64,000 bases of DNA, taken from the NCBI GenBank assembly GCA_030447385.1, contig JAUJOY010000005.1, forward strand, positions 192,319 through 256,318, in the 5' to 3' direction. The translations under genes were made by a program, and so were the position numbers. Positions 42,730 through 53,319 of the stretch are shown piece after piece. The notes below the pieces were generated by a model. It was not told the origin of the DNA. It ran no database searches and saw nothing but the letters and a program-made list of their open reading frames with translations. Source of the DNA: Mycobacteriales bacterium. GTDB taxonomy: Bacteria > Actinomycetota > Actinomycetes > Mycobacteriales > SCTD01. The first letter of the stretch is position 1, and each line of letters opens with the position of its first letter.

Positions 42730-45213
42730 ATGACCACCGAGGCCCCCGCCGAGCGCGTCGCGTACGACCCGCACGCGGTCCAGGAGCGCTGGCTCCCGGT
42801 GTGGGACACCCTCGACCTCTACCGGGCGGGCCGAGTCGAGGGGGCTCCGAAGAAGTACGTGCTCGACATGTTCCCCTACCCCAGCGGTGACCTGCACATG
42901 GGGCACGCGGAGGCGTACGGCCTGTGCGACGTGCTGGCCCGCTACTGGATGCGGCGCGGCTTCGACGTGCTGCACCCGATCGGCTGGGACTCCTTCGGGC
43001 TGCCCGCGGAGAACGCCGCCATCCGCCGCGACGAGCACCCGGCGACGTACACCTACGCCAACATCGAGACGCAGGCGCAGTCCTTCCGGCGCTACGCGAT
43101 CAGCTTCGACTGGTCCCGGCGGCTGCACACGAGCGATCCCGAGTACTACCGCTGGACGCAGTGGCTGTTCCTGCGCTTCCGCGAGCGGGGGCTGGCCTAC
43201 CGCAAGAGCAGCGCCGTCAACTGGTGCCCGCAGGACCAGACGGTGCTGGCCAACGAGCAGGTGGTGCAGGGCGCCTGCGAGCGCTGCGGGGCGCCGGTCA
43301 CCAAGCGCGAGCTGACGCAGTGGTTCTTCAAGGTGACCGACTACGCCGATCGGCTGCTGGCGGACATGGAGCAGCTGCGCGGTGCATGGCCCGAGCGCGT
43401 GCTGCTGATGCAGAAGAACTGGATCGGGAAGTCGCAGGGCGCCCACGTGGATTTCGTCGTCCGGCTGGCCGAGGGAGCGCAGAAGGCGGTCACCGTCTTC
43501 ACGACCCGCCCCGACACCCTGTACGGCGCGACCTTCTTCGTGGTGGCCGCGGACGCGCCGCTGGCGCTCGAGCTGTGCGCTCCGGACCGCCGGCCCGCGC
43601 TGGACGCGTACCGCGAGGCCGTGCGCTCGCTGAGCGACATCGACCGGCAGTCCACCGACCGGAAGAAGACCGGCGTCGACCTCGGCGTGACGGCGCTCAA
43701 CCCCGTGACGGGTGGGCAGATCCCGGTGTACGCCGCCGACTACGTGCTGGCCGACTACGGGACCGGCGCGATCATGGCGGTTCCGGCGCACGACCAGCGC
43801 GACCTCGACTTCGCGCTGCAGTTCGGCCTGCCGGTGCGCGTGGTCGTGGAGACGGGCGCCGAGGACCCCGCGGTGTCGGGGACGGCCACCGCGGGCGACG
43901 GAGTGCTGGTCAACAGCGGCCCGTACGACGGCCTGCGCAAGGACGAGGCCTCCGCCCGGATCGTGGCCGACCTCGAGGCTCGCGGCGGCGGCCGGGGTGC
44001 AGTCAACTTCCGGCTGCGGGACTGGCTGCTGAGCCGGCAGCGCTTCTGGGGAGCGCCGATCCCGATCGTGCACTGCCCGTCCTGCGGGGAGGTCGCGGTC
44101 CCCGACGAGCAGCTGCCCGTACGCCTGCCGGACCTGCGGGGTGCAGCGCTGAAGCCGGTGGGCACGTCACCGCTGGGGGCGGCGGGGGAGTGGGTGAACA
44201 CCACCTGCCCGTCCTGCGGAGGAGCGGCGCAGCGTGACACCGACACGATGGACACCTTCGTCGACTCGTCCTGGTACTTCCTGCGCTTCTGCTCGCCGGA
44301 CTACCAGGACGGCCCGTTTGACCCCGCGGCCGTCCGGGAGTGGATGCCGGTCGCGCAGTACGTCGGCGGGGTCGAGCACGCGATCCTGCACCTGCTCTAC
44401 AGCCGCTTCTTCACCAAGGTCCTGCAGGACATGGGGATGGTCGACTTCGGTGAGCCCTTCCTGCGGCTGATGAACCAGGGCCAGGTCATCAACCAGGGCA
44501 AGGCCATGAGCAAGTCGCTCGGCAACGGCGTCGACCTCGGCGCGGAGCTGAGCCGGTTCGGCGTCGACGCGGTGCGGCTGACGGTGGTGTTCGCCGGGCC
44601 GCCGGAGGACGACATCGACTGGGCGGACGTCTCACCCGCCGGGGCCGTGAAGTACCTCGCGCGGGCTGCCCGGCTGGCCGAGGACGTCGCGGCTCTGGTC
44701 GGCGACGAGCGGGATCTGGCCGTCGACCGGGCGGTCGCGAAGACGGTGGACGAGGTGACGCGGCTGATCGAGGCGCAGCGGCTGAACGTCGTGGTGGCCC
44801 GCTTCATGGAGCTCACCTCGGCGCTGCGCAGAGCCGTGGACGGACCGGTCCCGGCCGCGGCCTCACTGCGGGAGGGAGTGGCAGCCCTGGCGATCATGCT
44901 GGGGTGCTTCGCGCCCTACACCGCCGAGGAGATCTGGTCCCGCCTGGGTCATGACGTGGTGGCCGGCGACTCCGTGCACGCGACCGCGTGGCCGACGGCC
45001 GACCCTGAGCTGCTCGTCGAGGAGGCCGTCACGTGCGTGGTGCAGGTGGCCGGCAAGCTGCGTGACCGGCTGCAGGTGCCGCCGGACATCGCCGAGGACG
45101 AGCTGCGCACGCTCGCGCTGGCCTCCCCCGGGGTGGTCGCCACCCTGAACGGGCGCGACGTCCGGCTGGTGGTCGTACGCGCCCCGAAGCTCGTGAACGT
45201 CGTCCCGGCCTGA
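42730..45213 (+). CDS. leuS: leucyl-tRNA synthetase
   Basis: The 827-residue class I synthetase charges tRNA-Leu. The HIGH motif is in [17 protein letters not shown] at about 60 and KMSKS is in [16 protein letters not shown] near 595. The CP1 editing domain has [19 protein letters not shown] and [20 protein letters not shown]. Zinc-ligand pairs occur in CPQDQT/CERCG and CPSCG twice. The anticodon-binding C-terminal domain is complete. Length is close to the E. coli enzyme. It is one of the most secure calls in the window. Confidence 0.98.
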   Translation: MTTEAPAERVAYDPHAVQERWLPVWDTLDLYRAGRVEGAPKKYVLDMFPYPSGDLHMGHAEAYGLCDVLARYWMRRGFDVLHPIGWDSFGLPAENAAIRRDEHPATYTYANIETQAQSFRRYAISFDWSRRLHTSDPEYYRWTQWLFLRFRERGLAYRKSSAVNWCPQDQTVLANEQVVQGACERCGAPVTKRELTQWFFKVTDYADRLLADMEQLRGAWPERVLLMQKNWIGKSQGAHVDFVVRLAEGAQKAVTVFTTRPDTLYGATFFVVAADAPLALELCAPDRRPALDAYREAVRSLSDIDRQSTDRKKTGVDLGVTALNPVTGGQIPVYAADYVLADYGTGAIMAVPAHDQRDLDFALQFGLPVRVVVETGAEDPAVSGTATAGDGVLVNSGPYDGLRKDEASARIVADLEARGGGRGAVNFRLRDWLLSRQRFWGAPIPIVHCPSCGEVAVPDEQLPVRLPDLRGAALKPVGTSPLGAAGEWVNTTCPSCGGAAQRDTDTMDTFVDSSWYFLRFCSPDYQDGPFDPAAVREWMPVAQYVGGVEHAILHLLYSRFFTKVLQDMGMVDFGEPFLRLMNQGQVINQGKAMSKSLGNGVDLGAELSRFGVDAVRLTVVFAGPPEDDIDWADVSPAGAVKYLARAARLAEDVAALVGDERDLAVDRAVAKTVDEVTRLIEAQRLNVVVARFMELTSALRRAVDGPVPAAASLREGVAALAIMLGCFAPYTAEEIWSRLGHDVVAGDSVHATAWPTADPELLVEEAVTCVVQVAGKLRDRLQVPPDIAEDELRTLALASPGVVATLNGRDVRLVVVRAPKLVNVVPA

Positions 45214-45225
45214 GGCGCGGCGCGC

Positions 45226-45615
45226 TCATCCGAACACCTCGAGCTGGATGTTGTCCGGGTCCCGGAAGGTGATGGTCGACACGCCGCCGGGGTAGTCCTT
45301 GAGGTCCGAGTGCTCCACCCCGAGCTCCTCGAAGCGGGTCTTCAACATCGCGACGCTGCCCGCCTTCACCGCGAACGAGACGTGGTCCATGCCGATGCAC
45401 CGCTCGTCGAACGGCTCGTGCGACGTCGCGTCGTGCTGGGTCAGCGTGAGGGTGAGCGCGCCACCGGAACCCTTCATACGGGTGCGCTGGAAGCCCTCGC
45501 CCTCGATCTGCGCGGTGATCTCCAGGCCGAGCACCTTCTGGTACCACGCCGTGCTGCGGGGGAGCTCCCGGACGCTCAGGCTCAGGTGGTGGTAGCCCAG
45601 CACTTCTGGGGGCAT
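45226..45615 (-). CDS. VOC-family protein, single glyoxalase domain
   Basis: The 129-residue product begins VLGYHHLSLSVRELPRSTAW and shows IGMDHVSFAVKAGSVAMLK and STITFRDPDNIQLEVFG, the four-strand metal site of VOC enzymes with His, His and Glu in place. It forms a dimer in the family. ATG 45615 is chosen from the conserved N-terminal start. It ends 12 bases from leuS in convergent orientation. The 235 bases upstream (45616-45850) show no gene. Confidence 0.85.
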   Translation of the reverse strand: MPPEVLGYHHLSLSVRELPRSTAWYQKVLGLEITAQIEGEGFQRTRMKGSGGALTLTLTQHDATSHEPFDERCIGMDHVSFAVKAGSVAMLKTRFEELGVEHSDLKDYPGGVSTITFRDPDNIQLEVFG

Positions 45616-45850
45616 GTGCCGTGTCCGTTTCGTTGACGGCGGGGTGCGCCGGGTCCTCTGGCCTGTCGCAGGAGTGCAGCATCTCCACACCCGTGCCGCC
45701 CGGTCAGCGGGTGCGTCTTCCTTCGGCGCGACTGGACCGCCGTCGCGTCGCCGGGCACCTGAAGACCCGTGCCCGTCTTCCCGCCGAGCTCGACATCCGT
45801 ACGAAGATCGCCTCCGGCAGGGTAGAGGACACTGGTCCGCGGCCCGTACG

Positions 45851-46217
45851 TCAGGCGGGCTGCACGGCCGCCGGACGACTGCCCTGCGTCTCGGACTGGA
45901 CCCGGCGCCAGTGGTAGAGGTAGGCCGGGCCGGCGATCAGCAGCATCGTGCCGGATCCCACCAGACCCAGAACGGCCTGGTGCTGCTGTGAGTCGCGCTG
46001 CCTGCTTCCGGCGCTCCTCCTCTGCGGGGTCGATGCGGCGGTCCTTGCCGTCCGGCGCGAACGCCGGCTCGTACCCGAAGTAGCCAGGGTCGGGATAGGC
46101 CAGCTGCACCACGTTCCGCACGGCGTTGACGGCGGAGAAGATGACCATCACCAGCGTCACGAGACAGATGAGGTAGAGGTAGGCGCTGCGCAGGCTCGCG
46201 CGGTCGGTGACGCTCAT
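45851..46217 (-). pseudogene. small two-span membrane protein, frameshifted
   Basis: Two frames join to give about 121 residues. The first part (SAYLYLICLVTLVMVIFSAV, then VQLAYPDPGYFGYEP) has one membrane span and a conserved-looking PDPGYFGYEP motif. After a frame change near 45,990 it continues QQHQAVLGLVGSGTMLLIAG and YLYHWRRVQSETQGS, a second span and basic tail, ending at TGA 45851-45853. No function is known. The second half fits the first so well that a single-base sequence error is likely. Confidence 0.6.
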
Positions 46218-46433
46218 GATCGGTCCCTTCGTGCGACGGAGGTCGCCTGCTCAGGCTGGATCTCGCGCGCCGCGAGGTCCATCCGCAGTTCTACTCAAGG
46301 CGCGGGTTCATTCCGCGAGTTCGTCCTGCGCGCCGACGGGGTCGGTGTCCGGCGCACCGGCCTGAAGATCACGAGGGCGCCCGCATTGGACTGCGCGATC
46401 CAGTGCGGGCCATCGGTCCCCGCCACCCCGTCG

Positions 46434-46439
46434 TAGCCT
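46434..46439 (+). promoter_or_regulatory. candidate -10 element, leaderless degV gene
   Basis: TAGCCT ends seven bases before ATG 46447, with no ribosome-binding site. Confidence 0.4.
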
Positions 46440-46446
46440 CCCGGCC

Positions 46447-47292
46447 ATGACCCCCGTCGCGGTGGTGACCGACAGCACCGCCTACCTCCCCGACGGCATG
46501 GCGGCCTCGCACGGGGTGGGGGTGGTGCCGCTGCACGTCGTGCTCGGCACGCACAGCGGGAAGGAGGGGCAGGAGGTCTCGCCCGGAGAGGTCGCGGCGG
46601 CGCTGACCGAGCGGCGGGTGCAGGTCTCCACGTCCCGGCCCACCCCCGCCGAGTTCGCCGCCGCCTACCGGGCGAGTGGCGCCACCTGCCTGGTCTCGGT
46701 GCACCTGTCGGCCGAGCTGTCCGGCACCCACGAGGCGGCGGTCCTCGCCGCGGCGGACGTGGCAGGCGACGGGATCGAGGTGCGGGTCGTCGACAGCGGC
46801 ACGATCGCGATGGGGCTCGGTTTCGCGGTGCTCGCGGCGGCGCGGGCGGCGCGCGATGGCGGGGACATCGACGCGGTCGTCTCGGCTGCGACGTCGGCCG
46901 CCGCCAACACCGACACCCTCTTCTACGTCGACACGCTGGAGCACCTCCGGCGCGGTGGCCGGATCGGCGCCGCCGCAGCGCTGTTCGGTGCAGCGCTCGC
47001 GGTCAAGCCGCTGCTGCACGTCACCGGGGGCCACATCGCGCCGCTCGAGAAGGTCCGCACCGCGTCCAAGGCCCTGGCCCGGCTGGAGGACCTCGCCATG
47101 CAGCGGGCCGGGAACGGGGAGGTGGACCTGGCGGTGCACCACCTGGCGGCTGCCGACAAGGCAGGTCAGCTGGCGGAGCGTCTGCGGGCGCGGCTGCCAG
47201 GGGTCGGGGCGCTGCACGTCTCGGAGGTCGGGGCGGTGGTCGGTGCGCACGTGGGTCCCGGACTGCTCGGAGTCGTTCTCTCCCGCAGATGA
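46447..47292 (+). CDS. DegV-family fatty-acid-binding protein
   Basis: The 281-residue product has the family start VAVVTDSTAYLPDGMAAS and the lipid-head-group segments VQVSTSRPTPAEFAAAY and VSVHLSAELSGTHEAAVLAA, with Ser-Arg and Ser for carboxylate binding. DTLEHLRRGGRIGAAAALFG completes the conserved core. DegV (FakB-like) proteins present fatty acids to a kinase for phospholipid synthesis. Its ATGA overlap with plsY, an acyltransferase, fits that role. Confidence 0.92.
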   Translation: MTPVAVVTDSTAYLPDGMAASHGVGVVPLHVVLGTHSGKEGQEVSPGEVAAALTERRVQVSTSRPTPAEFAAAYRASGATCLVSVHLSAELSGTHEAAVLAAADVAGDGIEVRVVDSGTIAMGLGFAVLAAARAARDGGDIDAVVSAATSAAANTDTLFYVDTLEHLRRGGRIGAAAALFGAALAVKPLLHVTGGHIAPLEKVRTASKALARLEDLAMQRAGNGEVDLAVHHLAAADKAGQLAERLRARLPGVGALHVSEVGAVVGAHVGPGLLGVVLSRR

Positions 47293-47855
47293 GCGTCCTG
47301 CTGCTGCTGGCGGTCCTCGTCGGGTACCTGGTCGGGGCGGTGTCGCCGGCCAGCTTTCTCGCCGCCCGCAGAGGTGTGGACCTGCGGGTCGTGGGCTCGG
47401 GCAATCCTGGTGCGACGAACGCCTCGCGGGCGCTCGGCCGCCGAGCCGGGTTGGTCGTGGCACTGCTCGACGTGCTGAAGGGTCTCGTGCCGGCCGCCGG
47501 TTTCGGCGTTCTGGATCCGCGCGCAGGTCTGCTGGCGGGGCTGGCTGCGGTCCTCGGCCACGTGACGTCCCCGTTCCTGCGGGGCCGTGGCGGAAAGGGA
47601 GTGGCCACCGCTGCGGGCGCCGTCCTGGGTGTCCATCCACTGTGGGCGCTGGGCGCGCTTCTCGTGTGGCTCTGCGTCTTCGCGACCACGCGATGGGTTG
47701 CGCTGGCATCGATCGCCGGGGGGTCGTCCGTGGCCGTCATCGCCGTTCTCCTGCACGAGGACGTCCTGTGGGCGTGCGCCATCGCGGCGGTGATCCTCGT
47801 GCGGCACCGCCGCAACCTCCTCCGGCGGCTGGCGCTGCGCAGGAGCCAGGGCTAG
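47289..47855 (+). CDS. plsY: acyl-phosphate:glycerol-3-phosphate acyltransferase
   Basis: The 188-residue membrane protein has about five spans with the three conserved cytoplasmic motifs of PlsY: GAVSPASFLAARR, GSGNPGATNASRALGRRAG and HVTSPFLRGRGGKGVATAAG. It transfers acyl from acyl phosphate to glycerol-3-phosphate, the first step of phospholipid synthesis. Its start overlaps the degV stop. A basic C-terminus (RHRRNLLRRLALRR) ends it. Confidence 0.95.
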   Translation: MSVLLLLAVLVGYLVGAVSPASFLAARRGVDLRVVGSGNPGATNASRALGRRAGLVVALLDVLKGLVPAAGFGVLDPRAGLLAGLAAVLGHVTSPFLRGRGGKGVATAAGAVLGVHPLWALGALLVWLCVFATTRWVALASIAGGSSVAVIAVLLHEDVLWACAIAAVILVRHRRNLLRRLALRRSQG

Positions 47856-47972
47856 GGCGTACGCGGGGCGCGCCTTGCAGCATGCCGTTGCTGCGCTCGG
47901 GATGCCCATCCACAGGGCGGCGGGTCCTCCACAGCGCAGGCGGCCCCGGCCCGCTCCGGCGAGTCCTCTGCC

Positions 47973-47978
47973 TACCGT
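47973..47978 (+). promoter_or_regulatory. candidate -10 element, leaderless comEA
   Basis: TACCGT ends seven bases before GTG 47986, with no ribosome-binding site. Confidence 0.4.
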
Positions 47979-47985
47979 CCGCAGC

Positions 47986-48839
47986 GTGCTCTTCCGGTCC
48001 CGATCCACCGCGCCAGCGGCGGAGGCCGCGGAGAGGCTGAGCGGGCTGCTCGCCCGGAGGGAGTGCGGCTGGGTGCTGCCGCCGGAGGAGGGCGACGCGC
48101 AGCATCCCGAGCCGGACCCGGTCGAGCCGCCGGACCGCGCCGACGAGCGAGGCGCCGAGCCACTGCTCCCGCGGTCCTGGAGCGAGGATGCGGACCAGCC
48201 GGACGCGTGCCCGCCCGGCCTGCTGCCGACCTCGGTGCGGACCGGCCGCCTCGACCTGGGCCGTCGAGGGGCGGCCGCTCTCGTGGTCGTCGTGCTGCTG
48301 GCGGCGGCTGTGGCCGCCGGGGTCGTGCATCGAGGGCGGCCCCAGGAGGTCGTCGTACCCGCTGTTCTGGAGCCGGCGCGGCCGCTGCCCGTGGCCTCCC
48401 CGAGCCCGGTCGCGGAGGTGGTGGTGTCCGTCGGGGGGAAGGTCCGCTCGCCGGGGATCGTCCGCCTTCCCGCGGGCAGCCGGGTCGACGACGCGGTACG
48501 CGCAGCGGGCGGCGTCCTGCCGGGAGCGTCCACGGAGCTGCTCAACCTCGCGCGCAAGCTGGTGGACGGCGAGCAGGTGCTGGTCGGCGTCGACGCGCCG
48601 CCGGGCGCCCCCGCCGCACCCACCGGCGGCACGAACGGCGGGCCGACGGGCCTGGTCGACCTCAACGCCGCATCGGCCTCCGATCTGGACGCCCTGCCCG
48701 GTATCGGCCCGGTCCTGGCGCAGCGCATCGTCGACTGGCGGACCGAGAACGGCCGCTTCGACAGCGTCGAGCAGTGCGCGAGGTCACCGGCATCGGCGAG
48801 GCGAAGTACACCGACCTCGCCAGGAAGGTGACGGTCTGA
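47986..48839 (+). pseudogene. comEA: ComEA-type DNA-binding competence protein, single frameshift
   Basis: The protein of about 284 residues has a long acidic cytoplasmic N-terminus and one span (ALVVVVLLAAAVAAGVVH). A SLBB domain follows (VVVSVGGKVRSPGIVRLPAG), then a helix-hairpin-helix DNA-binding domain (LVDLNAASASDLDALPGIGP and IVDWRTENGRFDSVEQ). Near 48,778 a one-base shift is needed to finish with REVTGIGEAKYTDLARKVTV. ComEA binds incoming DNA for transport through ComEC, encoded next with a one-base overlap (TGATG). Confidence 0.85.
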
Positions 48840-51189
48840 TGCCGGCGCTGCCCCCGGCCGGCGAGCGGCTCGACCTGCGGCTCGTGCTCCCTGCCGGAGC
48901 CGCCTGGCTCGTGGCGTGGCAGGGGCGCCTCGTGCCGCCGGGTCTGCTGCTGGAGCTGGCCGCAGGGATGCTGGGCGGTGCGCTGGTGCTGCTGTGCCTT
49001 CACCGCAGCGGCCGGGCGCTGGTGCTCGCCGCGGTGCTCGGCTGCTGCGCGGCGTCGGCCACCGTGACGGCGCTGCACACCGGCTCCCGGTCGACGGGGC
49101 CGCTCGCGGCGGCGGCCGGACGCGAGGCGGCTGTCACCGTGGAAGCGGTGCTGGTCGACGACCCGCGTCAGGCACTGCAGCCGGGCGGACTCGAGCCGGT
49201 GACCGGGAGCTGGTCGTGGCGCGCGTGCGGGTGGAGACGGTGCGTACGGGCGGCCGGACCTTCCGCCTGCGCGCCCCCGTCGTGGTGCTCTCCTCCGAGC
49301 CCTCCTGGCTGGAGCTGCTGCCCAGCCAGCGGATCCGCACCGAGGGGCGTCTGCGCCCGCCCGAGCGCGGCGACGATGTTGCCGCAGTGCTCTCGGGGCG
49401 CGGCCCGCCGGTCGTGCTGTCCGGGCCGAGCGGCGTGCAGCGGGCTGCCGGTCAGCTGCGGGCCGGCCTGCGCCGGGCCGTGGATCCGCTGCCGGCCGGG
49501 GAGCGGGGCCTGCTGCCCGGCCTGGTCGTCGGCGACACGAGCCGGCTGGACCCGTCGGTCCGGGAGGACTTCCGCACCGTCGGGCTCACGCACCTGACCG
49601 CGGTGTCCGGGACCAACGTCGCCATCGTCGTCGGCGCGGTCCTCCTGCTGTGCCGCCGGCTGCGGGTGGGGCTGCGGATCAGCCCCGTCGTGGCCGCGGT
49701 GGCGCTGGCCGGCTTCGTCGTGCTGGCCCGGCCCTCACCGAGCGTGCTGCGGGCAGCGGTCATGGGGCTGGTCGCTCTGGTGGCGCTGTCCTCCGGCAAC
49801 CGCAAGGCGGCGATGCCGGCGCTGGCGACCGCGGTGCTGGTGCTGGTGCTGGCGGACCCGGACCTCGCCGCGACACCCGGGTTCGCGCTGTCGGTGCTGG
49901 CGACGGGCGGCTTGCTCGTGCTGGCCCCGGCGTGGCGGGAGCGGTGGTCCAGGCACCTGCCCCGCTGGCTGGCCGACGCCCTCGCGGTACCAGCCGCGGC
50001 ACAGGTCGCCTGCGGCCCTGTCGTCGTGGCGATCTCCTCCTCCCTCGGTCTGCTGTCGGTGCCGGCCAACCTGCTTGCGGTGCCCGCGGTGGCGCCGGCA
50101 ACCGTCACCGGGGTGGTCGCCGCACTGCTGGCTCCCGTGTGGCTGCCGGCGGCTCACGCCGTCGCCTGGGTGGGCTGGCTGCCCACCGCCTGGCTCGTGC
50201 TGGTCGCGCGTACGGGGGCAGGGCTTCCGGGAGCCTCCGTCCCCTGGCCGAACGGCATGCGCGGAGCCCTCCTGCTGGCGGGGTTCACCGTGCTGCTGCT
50301 TCCGGCGCTGCGCCGTCGCCGGCTACGGCTTGCCCGGCTCGCCGGCTCGACCGGGGCCGCGGTCGTCACCGCCGGCCTGTCGATGGCCGCACCGGCCTGG
50401 CCGCCGACCGGATGGTTCCTCGTGGCGTGCGACGTCGGGCAGGGGGACGCGGTCGTCCTTCGCGTGGGCGAGGGCAGTGCGGTCGTCATCGACGCCGGAC
50501 CGGAGCCGAGGGCGGTCGACCGTTGCCTGGACGACCTCGGCGTACGGCAGGTGCCGCTGGTGCTGCTGACGCATCTGCACGCCGACCACACCGACGGGCT
50601 CCCGGGGGTGCTGCAGGGCCGGACGGTGGGAGAGGTCGAGATCGGGCCGCTGGACGATCCGGAGGAGCAGCACGACGACGTCCTCGGCCAGGCACGGGAC
50701 GCCGAGGTGCCCGTGCAGCGGGCCGCACTGGGCGAGGCGCGCACCGTCGGACCGTTGCACCTGTCGGTGATCGCCCCCGGCCGCGCCTACCGGGGCACCA
50801 GCTCCGACCCGAACAACAGCTCCCTCGTGGTGCGCCTACGGGTCGGGCCGACGACGGTGCTGCTGACGGGCGACGTCGAACCCGAGGCGCAGCGCGACCT
50901 GCTTCGCCGCGGCATCGACGTGCAGGCCGACGTGCTCAAGGTCCCGCACCACGGCAGCGCGTCCCAGGAACCGGCCTTCCTGGACGCCGTCGGCGCCTCC
51001 GTCGCCCTCACCTCGGTGGGCGCCGGAAACACCTACGGCCACCCGTCCAGGAACACCCTCGACCGGCTCCTCGCCACTGGGACGCGGTCGTTTCGCACCG
51101 ACCTCGACGGCGACATCGCGCTCGCCCACCGGGACGGGCAGCTGGTGGTCATCGGCCGGCGAGGAGCAGGGAGCGCTGCGCCGCGCTAG
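48839..51189 (+). pseudogene. comEC: ComEC/Rec2 DNA-uptake channel, single frameshift
   Basis: This membrane protein of about 783 residues has an N-terminal span region (LVLLCLHRSGRALVLAAVLG), an OB-like domain, and the central Competence domain with LTAVSGTNVAIVVGAVLLLC and further spans. A C-terminal metallo-beta-lactamase domain carries CDVGQGDAVVLRVGEG, LLTHLHADHTDGLPGVL and LKVPHHGSASQEPAFLDAVG. A one-base shift near 49,195, in the OB-like region, is needed to join the first 118 residues. All later domains are in one frame. It forms the channel for transforming DNA. comEA is also frameshifted. Confidence 0.87.
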
Positions 51190-51245
51190 CCGCACGCCGA
51201 CCCACGGCAGCACGTGCCGGCCGCCCGCTCGTGCCACGATGCGGC

Positions 51246-52214
51246 GTGACCGCGATCCCGCTCGTACCGCTCACGCTGGTCGTCGGTGACGAGGAGCTGC
51301 TCGTCAGCCGGGCCGTCTCCGCGGTGGTGCGCGCTGCCCGGGAGGCCGATCCCGAGGTGGACGTCCGCGACGTCCTCGCGACCGACCTGCAGCGCGGGGA
51401 CCTCGACGACATCCTCAGCCCGTCGCTGTTCGGGGAGCGCAGAGTGCTGGTGCTCCGCTGCGCGCAGGACCTGGCGAAGGACGTCGCCGCCGAGCTGCTC
51501 TTCCACGCCCAGGATCCTCTCGACGACGTGCACGTCGTGGTCGTGCATACCGGAGGCGCGAAGGGCAAGGCGATGCTCGCTGCACTCGCGGCCCTGTCAC
51601 CGCACCGCGTGCTCGCACCGAGGATGACCCGCTTCACGGAGCGTCGGGACTTCCTGCGGCGTGAGCTGCGAGCGGACGGGCGCAGCGTCGACGAGGACGC
51701 CGTCGGCCTCGTGCTGGACGCGGTCGGCAGCGACCTGCGGGAGCTGGCGTCCGCGGCGAGCCAGCTGCTGGCGGACAACGACGGCCCGATCACGGCGCAG
51801 ACGGTGGCCCGCTACCACCGGGGGCGCGCCGAGTCCTCGGGCTTCGCAGTCGCCGACCGGGCCGTCGAAGGGGACCTCGGCGGTGCTCTCGAGGCGGCCC
51901 GTTGGGGGCAGAGCACCGGCCTCGCTCCGGTCCTTGTGACGAGTGCGCTCGCCAGCACCCTGAGGTCGATGGCCCTCGTGGCCAGCGCCGGCCGCGTTCC
52001 CGCGCACCAGATCGCCGGGCAGCTCGGCATGCCGTCGTGGAAGGTCGAGAAGACGCAGCGCCAGGCCCGCGGCTGGCGACCGGAGGCACTCGCGTCCGCG
52101 CTGTGCGCCGTCGCCGGTGCGGACGCCGACGTCAAGGGTGCCGCCGCCGATGCGGACTACGCGGTGGAGCGGGTGCTGCTCGCCGTCGTGCAGGCCCGCC
52201 GGACCGACCGGTGA
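51246..52214 (+). CDS. holA: DNA polymerase III subunit delta
   Basis: The 322-residue clamp-loader subunit starts VPLTLVVGDEELLVSRAVSA and continues with LFGERRVLVLRCAQDLAKDV, VVVVHTGGAKGKAMLAAL, the helical domain VLDAVGSDLRELASAASQL and the collar domain WRPEALASALCAVAGADADV, ADYAVERVLLAVV. The Walker motif is degenerate, as always in delta. It opens the beta clamp during loading. GTG 51246 is used. The usual comEC-holA-rpsT order of actinobacteria is kept, with one gene inserted before rpsT. Confidence 0.93.
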   Translation: MTAIPLVPLTLVVGDEELLVSRAVSAVVRAAREADPEVDVRDVLATDLQRGDLDDILSPSLFGERRVLVLRCAQDLAKDVAAELLFHAQDPLDDVHVVVVHTGGAKGKAMLAALAALSPHRVLAPRMTRFTERRDFLRRELRADGRSVDEDAVGLVLDAVGSDLRELASAASQLLADNDGPITAQTVARYHRGRAESSGFAVADRAVEGDLGGALEAARWGQSTGLAPVLVTSALASTLRSMALVASAGRVPAHQIAGQLGMPSWKVEKTQRQARGWRPEALASALCAVAGADADVKGAAADADYAVERVLLAVVQARRTDR

Positions 52215-52261
52215 AGCGAACCCGTACGCCCGACGCACCCTCACCGGAGGAGGAGCCCGCC

Positions 52262-53047
52262 ATGCCGCAGGCACCGCAGGCGCCGGAGGCACCGGCCGGC
52301 CGCTGGCCGGACCCTGACGCACAGGTCAGCGCTCGCAGCCCTTCGTCCTCGATCCGACGGGCCGGTCGGCGTGAGGAGGCGCCGACTCGAGGCGTGGGCG
52401 AGGCCGCGCGTCCGGGCCGCCGCTCCCGCAGTGAACCGGGAACCGGAGCCTCCCCCGCCGGTCGACCCGGACAGCCCAGGAAGAAGCCGCTCTACTCGCG
52501 CCTCCTGCGGCTTCAGCACATCTCGCCGAACGTCTGGCAGCGCGCGCTGCTGGGTGAGGGGGCCCTCGCGGCGGGCGTCGTCCTGGTCCTCGCGGACCTG
52601 GCGACGGCGTGGACGATCCTGGTGCTCCCGCTGGCCGTCGCCGTCGTGGTGAAGGCCCACGACCTGCTCGCCGGCTTCCTGCAGCGCCCCGTGAGGGTGA
52701 AGCCGGCGAAGGCGCCGAAGGCCCGCCGTACGAAAAGCGCGGCGACGCCCGAACCGAGGCCGGCCGGGCGTACGCGGCGCAGCCGGCGCGCAGCCGGAGT
52801 GGCAGCGCCCGCTTCCGACGAGGGGGCTCCGCAGGAGTGGCCCGCGGACGACGACGAGGGGGCTCCGCAGGAGTGGCCGGCGGACGACGCCGCACCCGCG
52901 CAGGAGTGGCCCGCGGACGACGACGAGGGGGCTCCGCAGGAGTGGCCCGCGGACGACGCCGCACCCGCGCAGGAGTGGCCCGCAGACGACGACGACGCCG
53001 CACCCCCGCAGGGGTCGGCGCCGTCCGGACGGCGGAGGAGGACCTAG
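52262..53047 (+). CDS. membrane protein with acidic tandem-repeat tail
   Basis: The 261-residue product starts at ATG 52262 after a GGAGGAGGAG site (GTG 52211, coupled to holA, is the alternative). A disordered N-terminus of about 75 residues precedes [20 protein letters not shown] and two hydrophobic stretches ([38 protein letters not shown]). After a basic stretch ([11 protein letters not shown]) the last 80 residues are five acidic repeats of the type [10 protein letters not shown] or [11 protein letters not shown]. The membrane part resembles hypothetical proteins beside holA in other actinomycetes; the repeat tail looks lineage-specific. Confidence 0.7.
   Translation: MPQAPQAPEAPAGRWPDPDAQVSARSPSSSIRRAGRREEAPTRGVGEAARPGRRSRSEPGTGASPAGRPGQPRKKPLYSRLLRLQHISPNVWQRALLGEGALAAGVVLVLADLATAWTILVLPLAVAVVVKAHDLLAGFLQRPVRVKPAKAPKARRTKSAATPEPRPAGRTRRSRRAAGVAAPASDEGAPQEWPADDDEGAPQEWPADDAAPAQEWPADDDEGAPQEWPADDAAPAQEWPADDDDAAPPQGSAPSGRRRRT
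52817..53010 (+). repeat. tandem repeats encoding EWPADD units
   Basis: Five units of 36 to 39 bases encode [12 protein letters not shown] or [12 protein letters not shown]. Alternation of the two types gives a 75-bp higher-order repeat, so copy number may vary between strains. Confidence 0.8.
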
Positions 53048-53319
53048 GAGGAGGTGCTGCTCAGCGAGGCGACCCGGCGAGCGAGCGCGGACTTGCGGTT
53101 GGCCGCCTGGTTGGCGTGGATGACGCCCTTGCTGGCGGCCTTGTCGAGGGCCCGGCTCGCGTCGCGCATCAGCGCGGTGGCGGTGGTGGTGTCGCCGGAG
53201 TCGGCGGCCTCGCGGAACTTGCGGATCGCGGTCTTGAGCGAGGACTTGACGGACTTATTGCGGACCCGCGCCTTCTCGTTGGTCTTGTTGCGCTTGATCT
53301 GCGACTTGATGTTCGCCAC
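53044..53319 (-). CDS. rpsT: 30S ribosomal protein S20
   Basis: The 91-residue protein matches S20: [40 protein letters not shown] and [20 protein letters not shown]. It binds 16S rRNA in early assembly. GTG 53319 is used because the second residue is Ala, as in most actinobacterial S20. Its stop shares CTAG (53044-53047) with the stop of the opposing gene. Confidence 0.97.
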   Translation of the reverse strand: MANIKSQIKRNKTNEKARVRNKSVKSSLKTAIRKFREAADSGDTTTATALMRDASRALDKAASKGVIHANQAANRKSALARRVASLSSTSS

